A DNA stretch of 35,995 bases from Glomus cerebriforme (Eukaryota; Glomeromycota; Glomeromycetes; Glomerales; Glomeraceae), in assembly GCA_003550305.1 (NCBI GenBank), contig QKYT01000809.1, positions 1 to 35,995 on the forward strand, given 5' to 3'. Position numbers and translations under genes: made by a program. The notes beneath the pieces are model-generated. The model worked only from the letters and a program-made list of their open reading frames with translations. It did not search any database and was not told the DNA's origin. Positions within the stretch are counted from its first letter, which is position 1. Each line of letters begins with the position of its first letter. This document shows, one piece after another, positions 18,797-30,233 of this stretch.

Positions 18797-19190
18797 AAGT
18801 TATAGAACAACTTTTTATTACTGAAACTCGACTGTGATTCCTACTTTTCTTTGGTGTGTTTTTCTGTGATCTTTTTTTGCGAGATACAGAAAAAAGTTGT
18901 GATTTCAAAGTGTTGACTTGAATATATATTGCTATTTTCGGTAAAACTTATCAAAAATACAATGTATAATAGGGAAAAGGTATATTTATTCAAATATGAA
19001 AAAATTTTTTGATAATGATTGTTTAAAATTAAGGTTTTATCAGGTAGGAATGTTTGTGGCTTAGAAAATTTGATCGTCATCGCATGATCGACGTCAATTT
19101 CAATAATTTTGAAAACCACCATAATATAAGCTGCAGTCCCATAGTAGAGGAGCATAGTCCAGTTCTAGTAAGTCCATTGTTGGTAGGATG
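18797..19190. other. Upstream flank of the Tc1-like gene, no gene
   Basis: The minus-strand frame at 18841-19155 has no recognisable domain and overlaps A+T-rich DNA. No clear Tc1 terminal repeat was identified. Confidence 0.35.
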
Positions 19191-19430
19191 TAGTAGGACC
19201 CCGAAATATATATAAAAAAGTAGGGTCAGAGTTTGCGTATAATTAACCAAAAAAAAATTATGTAAATCTTTCCTTTTTTGGACAAATTCTGATAATGTCA
19301 GCCAGTTAACTTATTTTAGTAACTGACTAACATTACCGTAATTCCGGCCCTGAAAAAATGCGTACAGCTAATAGTAAAATTTTTTTGGTTGGACCTAACC
19401 TCTGTATGCATATTTCGGGGTCCTGCTGTA
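19191..19430. mobile_element. 240-bp MITE with long inverted ends (family 'AGGACCCCGAAATAT')
   Basis: The left end TAGTAGGACCCCGAAATAT and the reverse complement of the right end (ACAGCAGGACCCCGAAATAT) are clear inverted repeats; the match continues imperfectly toward TAGGGT/TTAGGT. The interior is non-coding and includes TTTGCGTATAATTAACC. The same ends flank a longer element at 25614-26738. Flanking TA on the right suggests a TA target, as for Tc1/mariner-type elements. Confidence 0.75.
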
Positions 19431-20072
19431 GTACTTAAAAATTTTCTCATATTTAGACATTTACAATTATTATCTTTAAATTAACTTCATGATTTAGTTA
19501 ATTTATTAGGATATTATTAATTTTCTATATAGAACTTTTATAGACTAAATTTTTTTATTATGACGACCATATATTATGAAATTATGCAATCTTGGAAGTT
19601 TATTTGATATATGCAGTAACTTAATATTTAAAATTGAGAGTATTTAGGATATCCTAAATCCGATAACATTTCAAACTACCATCTAAGATTTATAGGTTAG
19701 TTTCCAAAGTTTGATATGGGATATGATAAAATTTGGGCTACAACATTGTTATAATAAATTGCGCATTAAAAAATTTGATTTTTTTTAAATTTTTTTTTTT
19801 TTATAATATTGCTTCCTAACTAATAAATCACACGCATTTATTTAATTTTATATAAATCCATGAGACGTTTCTTTTAAAACTGAAAAATTTTTTTGGTAGA
19901 TCGGCTTTGAAACTAGGTTAAAAACAGAAACGGATCAATGCCATTATACCAAATTAAGTAATAGAATTCTAAAATTTAAAATAGAAGATCCTGATAGAAA
20001 GACAAAATAAAGTATATCAAATAAACCATAAATTCATCACAAATTCTTATTTTTCTCAAAACTTTCTATAAT
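19431..20072. other. Intergenic region with a MITE terminus
   Basis: A+T-rich. GGATATCCTAAATCC at about 19648 is a small palindrome. 19708-19745 contains AAGTTTGATATGGG...TTTGGGCTACAAC, matching the right end of the MITEs at 29019 and 30234. The kinase promoter lies at its right end. Confidence 0.45.
19708..19745 (+). repeat. Solo terminus of the TGTTGTAG MITE family
   Basis: AAGTTTGATATGGGATATGA...TTTGGGCTACAACA matches the right end at 30429-30466 with few differences. No left end was recognised, so it is a truncated copy. Confidence 0.55.
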
Positions 20073-21446
20073 ATGGAACTCTTAAACACAAATGAGAATT
20101 ATTTTAACCCAACACCAAAAAAATTAAAATCTAGCCCGATACCAATTAACTTTATTCCATTTAATAAAAATGATTATAATTGTTTTTATTGTAAAGAAAA
20201 ATACACTTGTGCTCAATTATTTAACCAAAAATACTGCGAAAATTGTTTCTCACAATATGTTAACAATATAGATGACAATAATACGTACTTGGATGTACTT
20301 ATAGGCACAAATACTCTCCTATGTCAAGAACATGCAAAAATTAGAAATAGAAAGCTTATTATGTGTAATATTAAAGAGTGGTGTAAAAATTGTTCATTTA
20401 TTTTATATTTTAAACAAATATTTGCATATAATGATTATAATTATTATAATTATTATAATTATTGTAGACCTATTAATAATTGCACATTATGTGGAAAAAT
20501 AATTCCTTTATTTTCAACATTATGTTCACATTGTTATCAGATAGATTCACTATTTAAAAAACCTATTTTAATTATCTATTTACCATGGTGGGATAATCCT
20601 TATGAATGTTTAGTCTGTAATAAATGGTTTGATTTTATATCCGATTGTCAAAAATGGTGTACACATTGTTATATTATTTATTCTGGATGTAAATATTGTT
20701 TAACAACAAATATTATTTTTGGATTATCAGATCAATCACAGTGTAACAAATGCAGAAGGATATTAGTTATTTCCATCGATATAAAGAATATCACAAGTGG
20801 AAATAATGATATAGATGAGTTACTTTATGATACAAGATTTAATATTAAGATTATTAATGATATAAGGAGAATTGGTGTAACTACCCTGTTTAATGTTTAT
20901 GATTCTCGTAGAAGTTATGCACCTTCTAATTATTATTCAATAATGGAATGGGTTTCATATTCTCGAATTACGAATTTAGAAAAAATTGCGGAAGGGGGGT
21001 TTGGTATTATATATAAAGCAATTTGGTTAGATTATAAAAAACATATTTCTCCGTATGATCTGGGGAAAAATAAAACTATTGCTGTAAAACTGCTTAAGAG
21101 CTCTCAAAAAATTAGTAAAGAGTTTCTAAATGAGGTAATATATCTAAATCATATCACAAAAATTTCTCTGTTACTAATTTTTTTTTTTAAAAAAAAATAG
21201 TAGTTAAAATCATATCATAAATGTGTTACTGCTGAATTTGGTTTTGTCATTCGATGTTATGGAATTACAAAAGATCCTAATACTGATGAATATATGTTAA
21301 TAATGCAGTATGCAAAGGAAGGAAATTTACATGATTATTTGCAAAAAAATTTTGTAGATATTAATTGGAAGACAAAAATTGAAATTCTTAGGCAAATTTC
21401 AGATGGGTATTTATATTTGAAATATGGTTCACATATTTATTGTTAA
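20073..21446 (+). pseudogene. Cys-rich (zinc-ribbon) protein kinase, N-terminal half only
   Basis: Exons 20073-21134 and 21204-21446 (GT-AG, phase 0) give about 434 codons. Residues 30-240 hold successive CxxC pairs (CFYCKE, CENCF, CTLCGK, CSHCY, CLVCNKW, CTHCY, CKYCL, CNKCRR), a zinc-ribbon array common ahead of kinases in Rhizophagus. From about residue 300 follow the kinase N-lobe: glycine loop IAEGGFGIIYKA, the Lys of IAVKLL and the helix-C Glu of FLNE, then hinge-like MLIMQYAKEGNLHDYLQ and helix-E KTKIEILRQISDG. The frame then degrades and ends at TAA 21444-21446 where HRD would be expected. HRD, DFG/DLG and APE motifs are missing; retrotransposon sequence begins about 30 bp later. The missing half corresponds to what is present at 701-1850 on the other strand. 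Confidence 0.8.
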
Positions 21447-21477
21447 ATGAAAATGCTGACTTATTTTTTTTTCAGAC

Positions 21478-21849
21478 TTAGAACCAATAGTACAGAAAAG
21501 ATATAGAGAAACTGATGAAAAAGGAAAATTTATAAAAAAGGAAGTTGATCAATTATTAGAAATGGGTAAAATAAGGAAATCATGGAGTCCATGGGCGTTT
21601 CCAGTAACATTAGCAGGAAAGAAAAGTGGAAATTATAGATTTTGTATTGATTATAGGAAGTTAAATAATGTAACTAAGTCAGATGTGTACCCATTACCAA
21701 GAATTGATGAATTACTAGAGAAATTCAGAAAAGGAAATTGGTTTACAAGTTTAGATTTAAACTTATCTAAAAAAAAAAAAATTAAAACCAAGCATAATAT
21801 TAAACAAATACTTAATTTCAGTCTACTGACGGGTGGCAGACATTGGTAA
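21478..21849 (+). pseudogene. Ty3/Gypsy reverse-transcriptase N-terminal fragment
   Basis: From TTA 21478 the frame reads EPIVQKRYRETDEKGKF, KWSPW-type segment (RKSWSPWAFPVTLAGKKSG), FCIDYRKLNNVTKSD, YPLPRIDELLEKFRK and FTSLDL: the start of a Gypsy RT through motif A. After FTSLDL (about 21768) homology stops in an A-run; the remaining codons to TAA are unrelated. Gag, protease, the rest of the RT, RNase H and integrase are absent. It begins where the Gypsy fragment at 1837-3312 ends, in family order. Confidence 0.85.
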
Positions 21850-23074
21850 CAATGCCGCCGACATCTAAAAAAAGAAGTTGAAATGAAATGGAAAAATAAA
21901 ATGGAAAATAAAAAAAAAGAAAAGACTCACCCGTGGAACTGAACCTAAAACCTGATGTATGTTAACAAATTGATTTTTGTTAATAATATTTGTTTTATTT
22001 TTTTTTCTTATTATTTTAGAAAAAAGAGGAAATAAGAAAGAACAGAAACCTACTTGAAAAGGAAAGAAAACTAATCCACCAACCTGAAAATTTTTTAAAA
22101 AGATAAATTTTTTATTATAAAGTATTTATACTGTAAATTTTAAAAATTTATTATATTATTATATATATATACAATTAAATTTTTACTTTATATATATTTT
22201 TAAGCTATAAATATTAAATTGTTGATGTAATTTAGTAAAATATCACAATGTTTATTTATAAAAATGTATCACTGATAATTATCTTATCATATAAACAAAT
22301 ATTTTGGCATGTAAACTAACTCCAGACTTAACAATGGTTTACCATTCTCTAGTATTACTATGTATTGATTTATCAAGCTACAATAAAACTTGTTCAAAAA
22401 ATAATAGTATAAACTTGTTTCACACAATTTCACAACCACTCCATGCAAAAAAATTATAAAATGTTTGGTAAATTTGCACCATTGCAAATTATTCAAGAAT
22501 ATTCACATCATTTCAGTTATTATATATATTACTTCTGCGACCTTTTTACACTTTTTGCAATACAGATGTGAGTAATAATCACATTCTAACCTTATAACCA
22601 TACTTTCATCCCCTAAATATATGCCATTTTTCAAAATAATTCTGCTCCTCCCTTGATCTATAACTTATCCTAATAACTTTTCCTGATAGCATATCCTATT
22701 GGTTTTTCTTTTTTTCAAATGTATATGAGGAAAAAAAACTTAATAAAGTCAAAATTTTTCATGTACAGTATAATTAATAAGCAAGAAAATAAGGATTAAA
22801 ATGTGTTACTTATTATATCATATGATAATCATGAAGATTCTTCACACTTCTAATTAATAGAAGCAGAATCTATTGGCTAATCATATAATATATGTGAATT
22901 CTCTTCTCATTTTCAACTAATAGATGCAGAATTTATCAGCTAATAATCATCAATCAATTTGTAAGGTGAGAAAAAAAAATCTATAATTTATTATTTCTGA
23001 TAATTTTAACTGACTATGAATAGGAAGGCTTTCTCTGATATCATACTGTGCATTTCAGATGATCAGCTCACATG
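21850..23074. other. A+T-rich non-coding region
   Basis: No frame of credible composition. Purine-rich at 21865-21930 and 22020-22065. 21835-21945 contains GACGGGTGG and, inverted, CACCCGTGGAAC, a possible transposon end. 22840-22960 has two similar blocks (TTAATAGAAGCAGAATCTATTGGCTAATCAT and AACTAATAGATGCAGAATTTATCAGCTAATAATCAT), an imperfect direct repeat. Confidence 0.4.
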
Positions 23075-25613
23075 ACCAGTTTATGCTACAATTGCAAACT
23101 TGAGTTTATCACTTGAAGTATTGCAGGTAAAACAATATTCCAACTTATCTTTAAAATACAACTTTGCTAATTCAGGATCATAAGGGAACTGATTCCTATT
23201 TTTGCAATACTATGAGCCATATAATCCATAATTCCCATGTTTTTCATCGCAAATAGGGCATGGTGAGCTCCACAGCTAAAGGGATGCAAAATTATAATTA
23301 TCAATTCTCCTAAAATTATTTTAAAATTTTAGGTATGTAAAACACTCTAACATGGATCTAATAATTAATTCTAGATATTTGGCTTTAAAAGTGATAGACT
23401 TGAAATCAGAGACTTGAGATTTTTCTGATATACTTATCATGGCTTCTGATAATTGCTATAGCTCATTTCCAGTTTCTTTTTTATATCATTTATATAAATT
23501 AGAATGAATCTTATCTATCAAAATGCTTGGTAACCCATTTAATTTGGCATGCCAATCCAGATATTTGGAAGTTAGTATTAATCATTTCCTTTTTATATAA
23601 TTTTAAATAATTTAAATCCTTTTTTTCTCATCAATTCAAAAAAAAAATTAAAAATTTTTAGATAAAAAGCTATCTAATATTTCTTATTATGCTTCCAAAA
23701 AAATAGTTAAGTCATCAGTAGAGAAAACTATGCAGTTACTATCTCAATTTTACACTATTCACACTTAATAAAATAAGATCTGGCTTTATACCTACCTTCT
23801 ATTTCTTTATCATGACCTAATTTGCATATGGATAGATGGTCTTTCTTGAGATCTCGCATGATGTCTCATCAGTAATCCCATAATAATCAAAATTTTACTA
23901 CTACATTCTCTATATAGATTAGGATATTGATCCAATATCTTGTTGCGAAAATAGGTGCGATCATAGGTTGGATTCCTACTTGCTTAATGTATGATTGATG
24001 AAATCATTTCTGATAAAGTATTTATCTTGATTTTTTTTCATTAGGTGAAAACTGGCACTTAATATAGTAAGAACCCTTTATGCATTGGCCAACTACCTTC
24101 CCTTTGCTATGCTCATTCTCACATCCTGAATATAAGGCTGAACTCTTAAATTCATATCCATCATTACATTTATCACTATAGTATAATGATAAATAAGAAT
24201 ATTCTTTTAATGCTATATTGATATAGGGACTAGGGAGCATGAACATCATATGGAATGACCAGTAAATTGATCAGATCTGAAGAATTAGTAGGTGCAGTTA
24301 GAATTCTTATTTTAAATTTGGCAGGCACAGTTGCATCATTAGTGATCATTTCTGAAGTCACGTAAGTACGTGAATTTTTTTTACATAGTGTTGTAAAATG
24401 CTTTTTAATAGTATTAATTTGCATGTCAATTAACTTTGAGAGTTTATTTGCACTATAATTTTTGATTTGCATAATCTTATCTTCTCTAATTTTGCTAAAT
24501 AATATATATATGAGCATAGTTAGCTAGATTTTTTTGCGCAAGTTTACACAAGAGACTCCTGAAAAATACTATAGTATTTCATCATAAATCTGTCCACTCG
24601 CAAATTCATAGACTTTTTTATTTATAATAAGTCTATTCTTTAGGATTCTAGGTAAAATCTTACTATGTCTTTTTTCAAAATACTTTTTATAGCAATACTA
24701 GCTCATGATTTCATCTTGTTTGGCTCATATAGTCCTAATTTCAGCAAATTTTATTTTTTTATATAGATAGGCTAATTTGATTGCAGGCAATTGATTGATC
24801 AATAGCAGTATTCTTCTTCACATTAACAACCTTAACACAATCTTCTTCTAAAGGTTCTATAAGCAATTCTTATATCAAAGACTGTATATCTAATTTAGGT
24901 ACTTTTATTTTAGCATTTTGTTCTGATAAAATAGGATTATTAGAGATAGGATGTGAACTTGTGGATGATTCTGATGAAGGGATATCAGAAGTATTAAATA
25001 AATCCAAGTCTTGAAGTTTTTTTTCCTTATTTCTTTACCTGATTTCATTACTAATCTTTTTCTTGTATTCTCCATCCAAGAAAACATCTATTTCTCTATT
25101 CTCCAATAGAGCTTTCTCAGAAGAAATATCTTTAATAGAATACACATCTTGCAAATTAGTAATGTCTTGAGTTTGCTGTTTGATATCAGAGTCAGATATT
25201 AAATTATTCTTAATAGAATTAGTTCAGATAGTTTCTTCAAAAATGTAATCTCAGATCATTTTGTGAGTTATTATGTAAAGTACTATTTTTCAGATAAGAA
25301 ATAGGTCTAAAGCTACTTGTTCTTTTATAATAGGCACTTCAATCATATCAGAATTATGATTTGAGGGTTTAATATCTTGTGAAGCTTTTATCTGAAAAAC
25401 ATTATTCCTTTTTTTAGCTTTAATAGTAGGACATTCAAGACAAACGCTATGAAACATGCATTTATCTGTAAGAATAGTAATATTTTTTGTTGCAGATTTG
25501 TGAAAATAAATTCATGATATTCTGAGCATAAAAGCAATTCACAAATTCTTTTAGCTAAAATATCCCACACAGATATATCTACATCTGACCATAATTCTCT
25601 AAAAGCATTTAAT
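23075..25613 (-). pseudogene. Decayed lineage-specific gene, several frames
   Basis: Protein-like blocks run along the minus strand but change frame and carry stops. From 25613 leftward: FRELWSDVDISVWDILAKRI; then in another frame FHSVCLECPTIKAKKRNNVF and SDMIEVPIIKEQ; GEYKKK and SSESSTSSHPISNN near 24970-25090; KKHFTTLCKKNSRTYV and AKFKIRILTAPTNSSDLI near 24270-24410; YYSDKCNDGYEF, HSKGKVVGQCIKGSYYIKC near 24060-24190; SKYLDWHAKLNGLPSILIDK near 23560; and CPICDEKHGNYGLYG with CFTCNT near 23110-23270 (a Cys4-type zinc ribbon). The composition and order suggest one large gene or element protein. I do not recognise a named family. It is cut at its upstream side by the element starting at 25614. 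Confidence 0.5.
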
Positions 25614-26738
25614 GAGGATCCCAAAATATATATATAGAGGTAGGGTGCACTAATACATCGCCATCATAAAAAAATATTATAAGGTTAGATATTGATTTGT
25701 GTACAATCTAGGAATTTTTTATCTGAAGTCAGGTTATTAGTTTGCATATTTTTAACAGGTTTTTTTAAAAGTAAGGGGGTTTGATTTGCGTATTTTAGTA
25801 CAAAAATTTGGTAGATCATATATATGTATAATAAATAATTATTTATATTATATTTATTTAAAAAAATAAACAAGTCGATCTTTATGATTATGCAAGATAC
25901 AGTATATCTTAGATATATCTCAGATACCTCTTTTTTTCTTTTTTCTCAACTCGCTTATTTTAAAATATGGCAGGTTGTAAACATAGTTTTGAAAGAAAAA
26001 TTTAACTAAAAAGAAAGTACAACATTTGCATATTCCAAGTGAGTATAATTTTTTATTATGCATCTTTATTTATTTATTACAGTTAATAATTTTTTTTTAA
26101 TTTACTATTTCTAAAGTTCCAAACATCAAAAATGCAAATATTTCAAAGGACTTTCCATTAATTAAGGAAAATTATATGTTTGTATTATATGGTGATCAAA
26201 TGTGCATGTGAAGGGTTATTGCAGTATACTTTGAAGCTTATGATAATCATTGCTATACTGACAATGCAATAACAGATTTGAATGATATACAGTATCTTAT
26301 ATATCTTTACATATTTATGTTCCAATTCATCATCTGTTTAGTGATTTGACTAAAGGAGGATGCAATATTTTGACTCATCATCTTGCTTCTAATATTATTT
26401 ATCATATTGGAGCAACTAATGTATTGGTTGAAGAAAATATATTGAAGCTATTAGGAAATGAAAAACAGTTTATTATAGTTATTTTGGTTAAAAAGATATA
26501 ATTGAAACAATATGATTGTAATTTTTTATTTTAAAATCTTTATAATATTAACATAATAAATGAATCATATGATGATAAAGTCATAGGATTAGTTTGCGTA
26601 TTTTATCCAATTATTCCATGTTAGGTGTTAATTTTGCATACTAATCTTATTAAGAACCCTTATGTACAGCTATTAGTAAAAAATTTTTCTATCCCCTAAC
26701 CTCTATATATATATTTCAGGGTTTTATTTAATGTAGTA
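25614..26738. mobile_element. 1.1-kb element with the same inverted ends as 19191-19430
   Basis: The left end GAGGATCCCAAAATATATATATAGAGGTAGGGT and the reverse complement of the right end (ACCCTGAAATATATATATAGAGGTTAGGGG) are inverted repeats and match the 240-bp element, including the subterminal ACAGCTATTAGTAAAA. CCCG/CCCA and GGTC/GGTT differences suggest CpG decay. It interrupts the decayed minus-strand gene at 25613. The interior includes a TATA/ATG region near 25960 and an ORF, so this may be a longer relative from which the 240-bp MITE derived. Confidence 0.65.
26286..26501 (+). pseudogene. Unidentified ORF inside the 1.1-kb element
   Basis: A 71-codon frame ending at TAA 26499-26501 encodes LHIYVPIHHLFSDLTKGGCN, LTHHLASNIIYHIGATNVLV and LKLLGNEKQFIIVILVKKI. 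Its balanced composition contrasts with the flanks. Upstream blocks in other frames (an ATG at 25964 reading MAGCKHSFERK, a donor-like GTGAGT at 26040, and FPLIKENYMFVLYGD near 26155) may be earlier exons. No domain recognised. Confidence 0.35.
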
Positions 26739-27777
26739 TATATAATATGATCCATTATTCAGATAAAAATCACATGAGAGGTGATTTTAGAATTTGGCTT
26801 ATTACATGATTTTTACTTTTAATCTTATATCATCATTAGGAATATTTGAATATTTACAAAAATTAATTGCAACAAAAAATTTTTATTTTATTTTATAGGG
26901 GCTTATCAAATCATAACTTACACAAGCTAGTGCCAATTTACTTTTATATAATGCTACAATTATGATTTTGAGAATTGATCTTAACTGATTCTAAATAATC
27001 TGACTCTCTTTTGACTTATCTGAACATATCTAATAAAATTATCAACATTGGATTACCACTTAACTAATTTCAAATTTTAGCATTGAAGATTATCTATAAC
27101 AAAAAATAAGTTCAATATATCTGGGACATCCCATTATTTCAGTGTGACTATATTTTTTGTTATTAGTATCATACCAGCCAGTGTAAAGTGATATTTTATA
27201 TATTATTATTTCTTGATGAAAATTGTAGTTAATTTCTCTGATTTATTCAATTTTTTTTATTCAGATGAATTAATTTGAATCTGATGTGTAACTTTTTCTA
27301 ATAAAAAATAAATTTTTAAAGTAATATTAATCATACTAGCATTATCTGTTATGCCCTATTTCATAACCTGACCCAGCCCAGACTGGACTGGTTTTAAATA
27401 GATTTTTAAGCAAATAACTTATTTGTCTTTAATTTTAATAAGTAAAATTTAATAATAGATATTTTATTAATTATTCTGTTGTGCAGTTTTAAAATTATTA
27501 AATTTTGTGATGTAAGAGATGCAGCATTTGATAGTTTAATTTAATTTAATAGAAATTATTTAAATATAATTTTTTAACAAATAATTGTATTTTTTTGTAA
27601 TATTTTTTAATGAATAAATTCAGCTTTAAATAATCTGAAATTTGGAAAGAATTTTTCTATGTTATTCATTGTGTAATATGAGCATCTGATTGTCCAATAG
27701 TTTTTTTAAAAAAAAGTCTTGTTTTTTGAATTTTAAAACTAAATTCTATTTAATTTTATTTTACAAAAAAAAAAAAA
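26739..27777. other. A+T-rich non-coding region
   Basis: No gene supported. At 27352-27398 a G+C-richer block (GCCCTATTTCATAACCTGACCCAGCCCAG) recalls dispersed-repeat termini; a related block (CTGCCCCGGACCTGACCC) occurs at 31235-31255 in the same orientation. Confidence 0.4.
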
Positions 27778-28876
27778 TTAAAACTTTGATGGGATTCAAT
27801 GGAGCACTCTTTTCCCTAATTTTCATTTTATTTAGAAAACCGTAATAAAAAGAAAATTTTTTACGAAAATAAAAGAAATATGGGAACACTTTTATTAACA
27901 TATACTGATAAGTTTTATAATGAAAAAATAGCTTGTAAAGATATTAGAAACTTTGCATTGTTAATATAAAAGACTAAAAAGATATTTTGACTGTCTAGTA
28001 TGAGGAACCATCTGCTTTATCAAAGTACAAAGTACTATGACATGAGGAATTGTCAGCTTTATAGATTTGTTGAAACGTTACAAATATATATATTTATAAG
28101 TTTATATAGGGTAAAAATTAGTTGATCATATAAATTATGGGATCTTTACTGTGATGATTTACTGTGCCACTCTATGATCATGATTTCCATAATCACAGTG
28201 ATCTTAATGATAGTAGTAATATTAATGATCTTAGTGATAGTTAGGATAGTTAAAATATTTAATATATTTAATATCTTTATTATTTATTATAGCTATTATC
28301 TTTTTATTATATTTTATTTTTATATAAATATCTTGAAAATTTTTCTAAGTTCTCCTTAGTTCTTGTAACTTCCATTTGAATAATAAAATATCTTTTACCT
28401 TAAAAATACTATACCATTTACTAATTAAAGAGTGAACTGATATTTAATAAACTAATTTATTGTTACCTCTATTGTTATAAACTTAATTAATTTTTAATTT
28501 TTGAACTTAAAGAATCAAAAGTTAAAATAAAGGAATCAAGAGAATGATTAGACGTATCAGTGTTTTGGGAATAAGCTGACCAGGAAAAGTTCCTCAAACA
28601 GACAGGCCTTTGGTGAGAACTCAAACAAGAGAACAGAACAATACCTATAGCCACTCTAATGAAAGGGGTTTCTGATAACAGCAAAATAAATAGAAATATG
28701 ATATATTTAGTTGGAGGAATAGTAAGTTAATTTTATGAAGAAGTATTAGACTACCAAACTACAAAACTTGAGAAAGCCTATGAGCAGAACCAAAGGGATC
28801 GTATTCTTATTGACACACTCAAAGCCAACCTTGCTGCGGCAAAAAAACATATACGTTACTCAACAAAAGTAATAGG

Positions 28877-29380
28877 TAGGGATTGGAATCGATTCAATCG
28901 AAAATTGAATCTTGAGAATTGATTAAAGATTCGATTAATCATTTCTAAGATTCGATTTAACGATTCGATTTTCAATTTTCAATTAATCGAATCGAATCGA
29001 ATTTATATAAAATAATTTTGTTGTAGACCAAACTTTACCATGTTCCAAATCAACCCATCGGCCTAAATCATCAGCCCATTACAATAATGCCTTAAGACAG
29101 TACCAACGATACTTTCCTAATTTAGGCCGATGGGTTGATTTGGGACATAAGTTGATTTGGGCTACAACAGTGCTATTTGCATCAATATATTTATGTTGAT
29201 CAATTTTTTAGTAATTTTGATAACTCTGGTGTGATTTTTTTTACAGTGCGCAGTTATAAAAATAACTAGATTATTTTCACAATACAAAAATTTTAAAAAA
29301 TCTATTTTTTCAGATTTGATTTTTAGATTCGATTCGATTTTTGATTAAATCGATTCTGGTCAAATCGATTCCAATCCCTA
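28877..29380. mobile_element. 504-bp hAT-type MITE with 8-bp target duplication
   Basis: The ends are TAGGGATTGGAATCGATT (28877) and its exact inverse AATCGATTCCAATCCCTA (29380). The flanking octamers GTAATAGG (28869-28876) and GTAGTAGG (29381-29388) match at 7 of 8, as expected for a hAT target duplication. Subterminal regions are rich in degenerate ATTCGATT repeats. It splits the ORF1-like coding region and itself contains another MITE. Confidence 0.8.
29019..29169. mobile_element. 151-bp MITE (TGTTGTAG family) nested in the hAT-type MITE
   Basis: TGTTGTAGACCAAACTT...CATGTTCCAAATCAACCCAT is inverted at the right end (ATGGGTTGATTTGGGACATAAG...GGGCTACAACA). Inverted arms of about 55 bp, including GGCCTAAAT/ATTTAGGCC, leave a short loop, so the whole element can fold into one hairpin. 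Target duplication not recognised. Confidence 0.75.
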
Positions 29381-30233
29381 GTAGTAGGAATAACAATTCT
29401 GCAGAGAAAGAACTAATAGTTATGGAAGATGAAGATATTACTATATCAAATACGCATAAGAGATCAACATCAACAAGTGTCACCAATGACATGGAAGAGC
29501 AGATTGAGATTGCCAATACCGAATCATCATATGTAATACCAAATAATAATCAACAACCAAATCAGGAAGAGGAACACATGGAAATTGAATACCCTTCCCT
29601 TACAGAGGAAGTAAGAATACCTGATAAGAGTTCTACAAAAAAGAAGTCCAAGAACAAATCTTTTACACCTCATATTATCACAGGACATACAGTATTACCT
29701 AAATTGAATCCAAACATTCATGATATTATGTTATATGATATTCCAGGTAACTGGGATGCAGAACAAATAACAGAGGCTATTAACAAACATTTAGGATCAT
29801 TATTAAAAGCCACTTTGAAGAAACAAGGTAAATACTACTGTGTTAGGGCTGAAGTAGTACTAAGAACAAATATTATGATAAAATTTGACTTTTGAAGATA
29901 GCAAGTACAGTTAGGTGATATAACGGTTAGATAATTTCCCAGGGATTGGACTTTTACATAAGATAAGAGCGCCTTTATCACCAAGCCATAATTAATAATC
30001 TAGCCAATGATATGACAGAAGAGGATATTAGGCAAAGCGAAATTGTTTATGGCCTAAACCAAGTTCAATCATTTAAAATAGTTAAAAACAACAAAGTCAT
30101 AAAAAAACTTATAGGTTTTTTTGAAAATCAAGTGAATGTGATGCATGCATGTCAAAAGCCGATCACATTGCACAATGTCAAATACAAATGGACACATGAC
30201 AATTATAGGCAGGAAAAGGAGAGATCATGAGGC

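Larger units (their letters stand above)
28740..30230 (+). pseudogene. ORF1-like nucleic-acid-binding protein of the LINE-like element, broken
   Basis: Protein blocks on the plus strand: KLEKAYEQNQRDRILIDTL and LKANLAAAKKHIRYS (coiled-coil-like, 28757-28865); after an inserted MITE, EKELIVMEDED, a Ser/Gln-rich acidic spacer, KKKSKNKSFTPHIITGHTV (basic) and IMLYDIPGNWDAEQITEAIN followed by KKQGKYYCVRAEVVL (an RRM-like beta-alpha-beta pattern, 29725-29890). A stop at 29893 is followed by scrambled frames, then QSEIVYGLNQVQSFKIVKNN and KPITLHNVKYKWTH (30027-30200). Basic remnants persist beyond the next MITE to about 30700. Such proteins recur in Rhizophagus repeats; an ORF1 role is inference from the RRM-like fold and poly(A). 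Confidence 0.5.

Noticed and set aside
28174..28359. Ile/Val-rich plus-strand frame
   Set aside because: Produced by ATC/GAT/ATA microsatellite-like repeats; not a believable membrane protein.
29310..29516. 68-codon minus-strand frame
   Set aside because: Antisense to the ORF1-like region and overlaps the hAT MITE end.
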